Below, in pieces: positions 44,091-50,188 of a stretch of DNA of 50,188 nt (its first letter is position 1; every line of letters begins with the position of its first letter). Location of the stretch: positions 1-50,188 of the forward strand of contig CATNCF010000021.1 in NCBI GenBank assembly GCA_950097145.1, written 5' to 3'. The stretch comes from an uncultured Lachnospiraceae bacterium (GTDB lineage: Bacteria > Bacillota > Clostridia > Lachnospirales > Lachnospiraceae). The notes beneath the pieces were generated by a model. The model saw nothing but the letters and a program-made list of their open reading frames with translations, ran no database searches and was not told the origin of the DNA. The position numbers were made by a program, and so were the translations under genes.

Positions 44091-44711
44091 ATGAAGATTG
44101 TAATTGTAGATGACGACAAACTGGTCTCCCTGTCTTTGAAAACCATCCTGGAAACCGACAATGCGATAAACGTGGCTGCCATTGGGGAGCATGGGAAGGA
44201 AGCCATTGCGCTATATGAAAAGCACAAGCCAGATGTACTTCTTATGGATATCCGTATGGAGGTTATGACAGGACTGGAAGCTGCAGAACAAATTCTCAGG
44301 CGAAATCCTCAGGCTAATATCCTGTTTCTCACCACTTTTCTGGATGACGAATACATTGTCCGTGCACTGCATCTCGGCGCCAAAGGGTATATTCTGAAGC
44401 AGAATTATGAAAGTCTGATCCCGGCGCTGAATGCAGTGGCAAACGGACAGAGTGTGTTTGGAAGTGAAATTATCACCCGGCTTCCCGAATTCCTGGCTTC
44501 CTCCAGCTCTTTTGACTATTCCGCCAGAGGCATCACCGACAAAGAACAGGAAATTATTGAACTGGTAGCGGAAGGCTTCAGCAACCGGGAAATTGCAGGG
44601 CATCTCTATCTGAGTGAAGGAACCGTCCGTAATTACTTAAGTTCCATTCTGGAAAAACTGGATCTGAGAGATCGGACACAGCTTGCCGTGTTCTATTACC
44701 AGCACCGCTGA
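44091..44711 (+). CDS. LuxR-family response regulator
   Basis: A 206-aa NarL-type regulator. The receiver starts 'MKIVIVDDDKLVSLSLKTIL', the phospho-Asp is in 'DVLLMDIRMEVMTGLEAAEQ', and the C-terminal HTH is 'EIIELVAEGFSNREIAGHLY' with 'LSEGTVRNYLSSILEKL'. ATG 44091 with AAAAAGGAG is chosen over the long upstream frame, which overlaps the kinase. It is 16 bp after the kinase stop and divergent from the ABC exporter it probably activates. Confidence 0.92.
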   Translation: MKIVIVDDDKLVSLSLKTILETDNAINVAAIGEHGKEAIALYEKHKPDVLLMDIRMEVMTGLEAAEQILRRNPQANILFLTTFLDDEYIVRALHLGAKGYILKQNYESLIPALNAVANGQSVFGSEIITRLPEFLASSSSFDYSARGITDKEQEIIELVAEGFSNREIAGHLYLSEGTVRNYLSSILEKLDLRDRTQLAVFYYQHR

Positions 44712-44809
44712 GCATACAGGCAGATATTTTACCACATGATATCTCCGAATTCTATCCTGTGCCAACATATCCTTACTGTTTATGAATGTTTCTTCCGTTT
44801 TCGGTTAAT

Positions 44810-46024
44810 TTATAACTTTTTCACCCGCTCAATAGCTGCCAAAGTATTCTCAGAACTGCCAAACGCTGTAAGCCTGAAATATCCTTCTCCGCTGGGACCG
44901 AATCCTGAGCCCGGCGTTCCAACCACGTTTGCACGTTCCAATAGATAATCAAAGAATTCCCAGGAAGTCATATTATCCGGGGTTTTCAGCCAGATATAAG
45001 GTGCATTCACACCGCCGAATACGGTGTAGCCGGCGTCTTTCAGTCCTGTCTTTATCACTGCGGCATTTTTCATATAATAGGCAACCTGTTCTTGTAACTG
45101 TGCCCTGCCCTCTTTGCTGTAAGTTGCCTCCCCTGCCCTCTGGACAATGTAAGGCGCACCGTTGAACTTGGTCCCGTGGCGGCGGGCCCACATGCCGTGG
45201 AGGGAAACATCCTGGCATTTCAGTTCCTTTGGCACAACCGTATATCCCAGGCGCACACCTGTAAATCCTGCATTCTTAGAAAAACTTTTTAATTCAATGG
45301 CACAGGTTTTTGCCCCTTCGCACTCATAAATAGAATGTGCCACATCCTCCTCCGAAATATATGCCTCATAAGCTCCGTCATAAATAATCACTGCTCCAAC
45401 CCGGTTGGCATAATCCACCCACTCCTGCAATTTGGCTTTGGTAATGGTGGTTCCGGTAGGGTTATTTGGAAGGCAAAGATAGATCATATCCGGTGTTTCC
45501 TTTGGAAATTCCGGCACAAATCCATTCTCCATGGTACACGGCATATAGATCACATCACTCCATGTCTCTGTTTCTGCGTTATACACTCCTGTTCTTCCAG
45601 ACATCACATTGGAGTCTACGTAAACCGGATACACTGGATCGCACACTGCAATCTTATTATCTGCCCCAAAAATCTCCTGGATATTGGCAGAATCGCTCTT
45701 GGCTCCGTCAGAAACAAAAATTTCATCCGGCGCAATATCGCATCCTCTGGATGTATAATCATGTTCTACAATTGCATTTCGCAGAAATTCATAGCCTAAA
45801 TCCGGCGCATAACCGTGGAACGTCTCTGCGCTTCCCATTTCATCTACCGCTTTATGCATTGCCTCTATGACCGCAGGCGCCAAAGGCTGCGTCACATCCC
45901 CGATTCCCAGTCTTATAATATCTTTGTCTGGATTCGCCTGGGTAAAGGCTGCAACTTTCTTTGCAATGGTGCTGAACAAATAGCTTCCCGGTAACTTTTG
46001 GTAATTCTCGTTAATTTTAAACAT
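44810..46024 (-). CDS. dapL: LL-diaminopimelate aminotransferase
   Basis: A 404-aa class I/II aminotransferase of the DapL type, which makes LL-DAP from tetrahydrodipicolinate in one step and bypasses the succinylase/acetylase branches. The N-terminus 'YQKLPGSYLFSTIAKKVAAF' and 'IIRLGIGDVTQPLAPAVIEA' are DapL hallmarks; the PLP Lys is in 'AIELKSFSKNAGFTGVRLG'. It begins 12 bp after dapF, which takes its product. Confidence 0.94.
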   Translation of the reverse strand: MFKINENYQKLPGSYLFSTIAKKVAAFTQANPDKDIIRLGIGDVTQPLAPAVIEAMHKAVDEMGSAETFHGYAPDLGYEFLRNAIVEHDYTSRGCDIAPDEIFVSDGAKSDSANIQEIFGADNKIAVCDPVYPVYVDSNVMSGRTGVYNAETETWSDVIYMPCTMENGFVPEFPKETPDMIYLCLPNNPTGTTITKAKLQEWVDYANRVGAVIIYDGAYEAYISEEDVAHSIYECEGAKTCAIELKSFSKNAGFTGVRLGYTVVPKELKCQDVSLHGMWARRHGTKFNGAPYIVQRAGEATYSKEGRAQLQEQVAYYMKNAAVIKTGLKDAGYTVFGGVNAPYIWLKTPDNMTSWEFFDYLLERANVVGTPGSGFGPSGEGYFRLTAFGSSENTLAAIERVKKL

Positions 46025-46036
46025 ATTTTTCTCCTT

Positions 46037-46900
46037 CTATCTATCTGATTTTATTCCTAATGGCAGTTCGATTTCACCCTCAAAAACGGTAACCGCCGGC
46101 CCCGTCATAAATACGGACGCATCACCGCCTTCCCAGGCAATCTTAAGCTCTCCCCCTGTAAGCTGGACCGTGACATGATTGGATGCCGTTCTTCCATTCA
46201 ATATGGCTGCAACAGCAACAGCGCACGCCCCAGTCCCACATGCAAGGGTCTCGCCGCTTCCCCGCTCCCACACGCGCATACGCAGGGTCTGAGCATCTAT
46301 GATATTTACAAATTCTGTATTAATACGCTCAGGAAACCGCGGGTGATTTTCAAAGGCAGGACCGATTTTCTCCAAATCCAGCGCCCTTACATCCTCTTCC
46401 AAAAACAGGACGCAATGTGGATTGCCCATGGACACTGCCGTCATATCATAGACCCTGCCTTCCACCTCAATGGGTACATTGACTGCCTGTTCTATATCAA
46501 AGTCTGCTGGAATTTCTGCAGCAGCCAGGCAGGGCGCCCCCATGTCCACTTTCACCTGGGACACTTTCCCTTTTTCCAGAAATAATTCCAGATATTTGAT
46601 TCCGGCCAGGGTATCCACACTGATTTTCGTCTGATCCGTCATGCCATGATCATAGACGTATTTTGCCACGCACCGAATGCCATTTCCGCACATTTTTCCC
46701 TGGGAACCATCCGCATTATACATAGCCATCTCAAAATCTGCACGTTTCGACGGTTTAATCAAAATCAAACCATCCGCTCCAATTCCAAAATGCCTGTCAC
46801 TGACAAATTTTGACAGTTCTCCTGGGTTCTCTGCTTCTTCTGTAAAACAGTTTACATAGACATAATCATTTCCTGCTCCATGCATTTTTGTAAATCTCAT
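46037..46900 (-). CDS. dapF: Diaminopimelate epimerase
   Basis: Converts LL-DAP to meso-DAP for lysine and peptidoglycan. The two catalytic Cys are in 'MCGNGIRCVAKYV' and 'GETLACGTGACAVAVAA'. The N-terminus is 'MRFTKMHGAGNDYVYVNCF'. ATG 46900 has AAGGAG 6 nt upstream and is preferred to the frame to 46927. The protein is 287 aa. First in a two-gene operon with dapL. Confidence 0.95.
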   Translation of the reverse strand: MRFTKMHGAGNDYVYVNCFTEEAENPGELSKFVSDRHFGIGADGLILIKPSKRADFEMAMYNADGSQGKMCGNGIRCVAKYVYDHGMTDQTKISVDTLAGIKYLELFLEKGKVSQVKVDMGAPCLAAAEIPADFDIEQAVNVPIEVEGRVYDMTAVSMGNPHCVLFLEEDVRALDLEKIGPAFENHPRFPERINTEFVNIIDAQTLRMRVWERGSGETLACGTGACAVAVAAILNGRTASNHVTVQLTGGELKIAWEGGDASVFMTGPAVTVFEGEIELPLGIKSDR

Positions 46901-46982
46901 TTCCTGCTCCTTTCCAGCATACGCCACCTCTGCATCCTTAACACATGTTCCACAGCCATATTTTTACCTCTGTCTGAACTTA

Positions 46983-47528
46983 TCACTGTATCATACTGAG
47001 TATCATTTGTGCCGCCTCCGGCAGGCTTGTTCCGCTTTCCATACTGCTTTTCTGCAGATAGCGGTGCGCTTCTTCTTCTGTCATATGGTTCCTTGCCATC
47101 AGAAGTTCCTTGGCCTTAAGGATCATCCGGTTCTCTTCTTCACTCCGCACCGGGGGGGAGACGATTTTTTTCTTCCTTCTGGGCGCCCGTACCTTTGACA
47201 TCATTTCCACAGTACTTAAAAGCTCATGTACCTTTAACGGCATAGCCAGGCAGATGGTATGCTCTGTGTTCTCCTGCTCCCACAGGCCGGGGGACGCCAG
47301 TACCAGCATTTGAAAATACTGTGGAAGGTACTCTCTAAGCTGGGTATACATCATATCCTGCATACGCCCGGCGCAGACCACAATTCCCTGTTCCAGCATA
47401 TCTGCATACTGCAAAGTCTGCGCCCCTGTGGTACAGACTGCATAGACCTGATATCCATTTTTCACTAAAATACTTTTTATGCTTTTTCCATGTTCCAGCT
47501 TGGGAAACGTGACAATAATATTACTCAA
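46983..47528 (-). CDS. ANTAR-domain regulator next to glnA
   Basis: A 181-aa protein: a receiver-like N-terminal domain lacking the usual acidic pocket and an ANTAR RNA-binding domain at the end ('RMILKAKELLMARNHMTEEE' and 'AHRYLQKSSMESGTSLPEAA'). ANTAR proteins act by preventing termination at two-hairpin RNA targets. The gene is 18 bp after glnA; this pairing is known in clostridia (NitR-type) and suggests nitrogen control. The pseudo-receiver suggests regulation by something other than phosphorylation. Confidence 0.87.
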   Translation of the reverse strand: MSNIIVTFPKLEHGKSIKSILVKNGYQVYAVCTTGAQTLQYADMLEQGIVVCAGRMQDMMYTQLREYLPQYFQMLVLASPGLWEQENTEHTICLAMPLKVHELLSTVEMMSKVRAPRRKKKIVSPPVRSEEENRMILKAKELLMARNHMTEEEAHRYLQKSSMESGTSLPEAAQMILSMIQ

Positions 47529-47546
47529 AACATTTCCTCCGTGGAA

Positions 47547-48878
47547 TTATATCTTATAAAGATAGTTGTCAATTTCCCAGCCTGTCACTTGTCTGCAGTA
47601 CTCTCTCCATTCTGCACGCTTGGCCTCTGCATATTTTTCTGAAAAACGGCAGCCCAGCGCCCGGCAGAGATATCCATCCTCTTTCAGGGCTTCCACCGCC
47701 TCTCCCAGGGTAGCGGGCAATTGTTCAATCTTAAGGGCCTGCCGCTGTGCCCGGGACATATCCATAACGCTGGCACTCACCGGTTCTGGCGGAAGAATCT
47801 GGCCGCGGATGCCGTCAATCCCGGCAAAGATACACGCTGCAAGGGCAAGATATGGATTCGCCGCGGGATCCGGCCCTCTGAGTTCAACCCTGGTATCCTC
47901 GCCCCTGGCCTTGGGAATCCGAATCAGGGGACGCCTGTGGCTGGCGGACCAGGTAATATGAAGGGGCGCCTCAAATCCTGGAACCAGGCGCTTGTACGAA
48001 TTTACCAGAGGATTCGTTATAGCCGCCATTCCCCGCATATGTTTCATTAATCCTCCGATAAAATAGTAAGCTTCTTTGCTTAAACCCAGTTTATCTTCTG
48101 CCTGCTCGAAGATATTCCTGCCGTCTTTTGACACAGAAATATTCAGGTGCATGCCAGAACCGTTGACGCCGTATTTTGGTTTCGGCATAAAACTTGCAAA
48201 GAGCCCGAACCTCTTGGCAATGGTCTTCACTGCCAGCTTAAAGGTCATAATATTATCTGCCGTTGCCAGCGCCTCGTCATACCTAAAATCAATTCTGTGC
48301 TGCGCCGGAGCCGCTTCATGGTGGGAAGATTCGATTTCAAACCCCATGTCCTCAAGGGTCAGCACCATATCGCGCCTTGCGTTTTCCCCCAGATCCACAG
48401 GTCCTAAATCAAAAAATCCAGCCCGTTCATGGGAAATTGTGGTGGGACCTCCATTCTCATCTGTGTGGAAGAGGAAAAATTCACACTCCGGCCCTACATG
48501 AAACTGATATCCCATCTGGGCAGCCTCATTAATTGCCTTTTTTAAAATATATCTGGAATCTTCTTCAAAGGGCGTACGGTCCGGACAATAGATATCACAG
48601 ATAAGCCGCGCCACTTTCCCCTGCTGGGGACGCCAGGGAAAAATCTCAAAGGTGTCCAGATCCGGGTACAGATACATATCTGTCTCTTCGATACGCAGGA
48701 AACCTTCGATGGAAGAGGCGTCAAACATACACTGGTTATTCAATGCTTTTTCCAACTGGCTTTTCGTAACCGCCACATTCTTCAGAGTTCCAAACATATC
48801 CGTAAACTGCAGCCGGATAAATTCTACATCCTCTTCCTCTGCTATTCGGATAATATCCTGTTTCGTATATTTACTCAT
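47547..48878 (-). CDS. glnA: Glutamine synthetase, type I
   Basis: A 443-aa GSI that makes glutamine from glutamate, ammonia and ATP. Motifs: 'FMPKPKYGVNGSGMHLNIS' (ATP site), 'NPLVNSYKRLVPGFEAP', 'RVELRGPDPAANPYLALAAC' and the N-terminal 'VEFIRLQFTDMFGTLKNVAV'. The length is that of GSI-alpha, which is normally feedback-controlled and not adenylylated. ATG 48878 has AGGAG 10 nt upstream. It follows an orphan ParA-like gene by 17 bp and precedes the ANTAR gene. Confidence 0.95.
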   Translation of the reverse strand: MSKYTKQDIIRIAEEEDVEFIRLQFTDMFGTLKNVAVTKSQLEKALNNQCMFDASSIEGFLRIEETDMYLYPDLDTFEIFPWRPQQGKVARLICDIYCPDRTPFEEDSRYILKKAINEAAQMGYQFHVGPECEFFLFHTDENGGPTTISHERAGFFDLGPVDLGENARRDMVLTLEDMGFEIESSHHEAAPAQHRIDFRYDEALATADNIMTFKLAVKTIAKRFGLFASFMPKPKYGVNGSGMHLNISVSKDGRNIFEQAEDKLGLSKEAYYFIGGLMKHMRGMAAITNPLVNSYKRLVPGFEAPLHITWSASHRRPLIRIPKARGEDTRVELRGPDPAANPYLALAACIFAGIDGIRGQILPPEPVSASVMDMSRAQRQALKIEQLPATLGEAVEALKEDGYLCRALGCRFSEKYAEAKRAEWREYCRQVTGWEIDNYLYKI

Positions 48879-48895
48879 GATGCCTACACTCCTTT

Positions 48896-49933
48896 TTACC
48901 ACAACTGCCTGGCTATAAACTTTAACTGATTTTTACATTTACCAACTGATTTATTGACGCTTACTCTCACTCTGTCGATAACCTTTGTCTCTCCTTCCTG
49001 CAGCAATTCTATAGGTTTTGACTCAATGGAGGATATCCGCCCAGAACCCAGGAAATCATCCAGCATAAACAAATGATTATCTGGATCATTGGTTGACAAC
49101 AGAGTTCTGTGCTTTGATAAAATATCATAAACCTTTTTAAGATATACCTTTGTCTGCTGATTCGGTTCATTTCTGGCTCCCGCCACGGTAGACCAGCCGC
49201 AATGTGTCAATACTACCATCTGAATCTTTGGAACATTCCTGTCGTTTTCTGGAAGATATTTCCGAAATTCACTCTGGGGACTGCTCAAAGTGTTAATCAA
49301 TAATTCCAATGACTTTACTGACTGCTGATCTGTGCGGACAGGGATCACCAGTGCGTCTGCCGCATACCAGGCAAGCTGTGTAGCTCCCGCAAAAAATGGA
49401 GATGTATCTATCAGGCACTTTTCCAAAGAGTTCTCTGCACATTCTCTGACAATTTCCGTCTTTAAAGAATAGAGAATACTCTTTTGCGCCTGTACCCTTT
49501 GTTCCTGCTGCAGTCCCGCTGTCTGATTAATTGCCGTAATTAACTGAGAAGGAAGCAAATACAATTCTTCTGACGAAGGAATATAATAATTATTTTTCTC
49601 TGAAAAATATGGGTTCGTAGCGCCGATATAGGCCGCTACCCTGGCCGCCTTCCCAAGGCCCGGCACCAAATATGGCAAAATCATATCTTTCACGTTGGTC
49701 TGCTGGCCTGCATAATATGTGTTATCATAAAAATAAGACAAATTTCCCTGAGGACAAGTATCCACTGCCAGCAAATCATCTGCCAGATAGCTCAAATTAA
49801 ACGACAATGTTGTCTTGCCGATTCCGCCCCGCAGATTACACACAGCATACACGCTCTGCCTGGGCAGTTCAATATCATCCGCCTCATTTTCTGCAATTGC
49901 AGATTGTCTATTAATAATTGTTTCGATCGCCAT
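48896..49933 (-). CDS. Orphan ParA/MinD-like ATPase
   Basis: A 345-aa ATPase of the ParA family. The deviant Walker A is 'NLRGGIGKTTLSFNLSYLA', Walker A' is 'LLAVDTCPQGNLSYF', and Walker B lies in 'KCLIDTSPFFAGA'. No parB-like gene is adjacent. The C-terminal ~110 residues (after 'VVLTHCGWSTVAGARNEPNQ') are longer than in plain ParA. ATG 49933 with AAGGAG 5 nt upstream is preferred over the frame to 49954. It ends 17 bp before glnA, and they may be co-transcribed, which is odd for a partition-type gene. Confidence 0.83.
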   Translation of the reverse strand: MAIETIINRQSAIAENEADDIELPRQSVYAVCNLRGGIGKTTLSFNLSYLADDLLAVDTCPQGNLSYFYDNTYYAGQQTNVKDMILPYLVPGLGKAARVAAYIGATNPYFSEKNNYYIPSSEELYLLPSQLITAINQTAGLQQEQRVQAQKSILYSLKTEIVRECAENSLEKCLIDTSPFFAGATQLAWYAADALVIPVRTDQQSVKSLELLINTLSSPQSEFRKYLPENDRNVPKIQMVVLTHCGWSTVAGARNEPNQQTKVYLKKVYDILSKHRTLLSTNDPDNHLFMLDDFLGSGRISSIESKPIELLQEGETKVIDRVRVSVNKSVGKCKNQLKFIARQLW

Positions 49934-49953
49934 AGTATCTCCTTTATAGCTCA

Positions 49954-49994
49954 AATTAGTTTTACATATTATAACATATTATGTAAAACTAATT
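49954..49994 (-). promoter_or_regulatory. ParA-like gene promoter inside a perfect 15-bp inverted repeat
   Basis: Arms 49954-49968 and 49980-49994 match perfectly (AATTAGTTTTACATA and its complement). The 11-bp centre and inner arm carry a -10 TATAAT on the minus strand (49968-49973). A protein bound here would block the promoter, so it is probably an operator. Confidence 0.7.
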
Positions 49995-50040
49995 ACATTA
50001 TACTTCTTTCTATTTGAAAGTCAATAGGCAAAACTCAATA

Positions 50041-50188
50041 TTACTAAGGCAGTTAAATGTTGAATGAATTTTACGCAGAATAAATTTCTATCTGCAAGGC
50101 GGAAGATTGAGCTGTAGCGAGTGCTACAGCGATTGATGACAACGCAGCAGATAAAAATTTAGACAAGTAAAAACATCGACATTTAACC
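50041..50188. repeat. MITE-like hairpin element, cut by the window end
   Basis: Starts TTACTAAGGCAGTTAAATGT and runs to the window end, where ACATTTAACC gives the opposite end. Inside are TAAATTT-TATCTGC / GCAGATA-AAATTTA and a perfect GCTGTAGC-GAGT-GCTACAGC hairpin. It has no coding frame. The end sequence resembles the palindrome at 29117-29165. Confidence 0.7.

Noticed and set aside
1..50188. CRISPR arrays, tRNA or rRNA genes
   Set aside because: No regularly spaced repeats, cloverleaf-like segments or rRNA-like sequence were seen on reading.

Overview
The window looks like chromosome of a gut-type Clostridia, most likely Lachnospiraceae. The grounds are the gene set: a VanG-type cluster, DapL-type lysine synthesis, an ANTAR regulator beside glnA, a stand-alone UgpC/MsmK ATPase, AgrC-like kinases and many strong AAGGAG ribosome binding sites. 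This is inference from gene content, not from a marker gene. I saw no rRNA, tRNA or CRISPR array. Most genes are on the minus strand.

Layout. 1-2.9 kb is an AT-rich accessory stretch: the 3' end of a helical-repeat protein gene that runs in from outside the window, an unknown gene, and an NTP_transf_5-like gene. 2.9-8.3 kb is a VanG-type D-Ala-D-Ser cluster (vanR, vanS, vanG, split vanT) with no vanXY; a terminator separates vanRS from vanG-vanT. 8.4-12.7 kb holds a Uma2 protein, a GHKL kinase fused to an RsiV-like extracytoplasmic domain, and an AIM24 protein. 12.7-16.3 kb is a purine operon (purE-purM-purN-purD) with a clear promoter. 16.4-20.1 kb holds an M29-type aminopeptidase and a pyrE operon with three small membrane proteins. 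20.3-20.9 kb is a Phd/VapC-type toxin-antitoxin pair.

21-28.6 kb holds a coiled-coil protein, an Rrf2 regulator, a CAT-like acyltransferase, a PucR/CdaR-like regulator, a UgpC/MsmK ATPase, an OPRT-like protein, dut, a lytic transglycosylase and an S1-domain protein. 28.8-29.4 kb is a decayed insertion sequence with terminal inverted repeats, interrupted by a long palindrome. 29.6-31.3 kb is an aldo/keto reductase broken by one in-frame TAG, with a divergent MerR gene and a textbook 19-bp-spacer MerR promoter between them.

31.4-36.4 kb is the most novel-looking part: free-standing condensation-type, carrier-protein and AMP-ligase genes, flanked by a TetR regulator and an alpha/beta hydrolase. 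Together they look like a small NRPS-like or N-acyl-amide/ester pathway. 37-44.7 kb holds an AgrC/LytTR two-component pair and, beside it, an ABC-2 exporter (ATPase plus two permeases) divergent from a NarL-type kinase/regulator pair, an arrangement resembling LnrJK-LnrLMN. 44.8-49.9 kb holds dapF-dapL, an ANTAR regulator with glnA, and an orphan ParA-like ATPase whose promoter lies inside a perfect inverted repeat. The window ends in a MITE-like element whose end resembles the palindrome at 29.1 kb and a 15-bp match at 22.6 kb.
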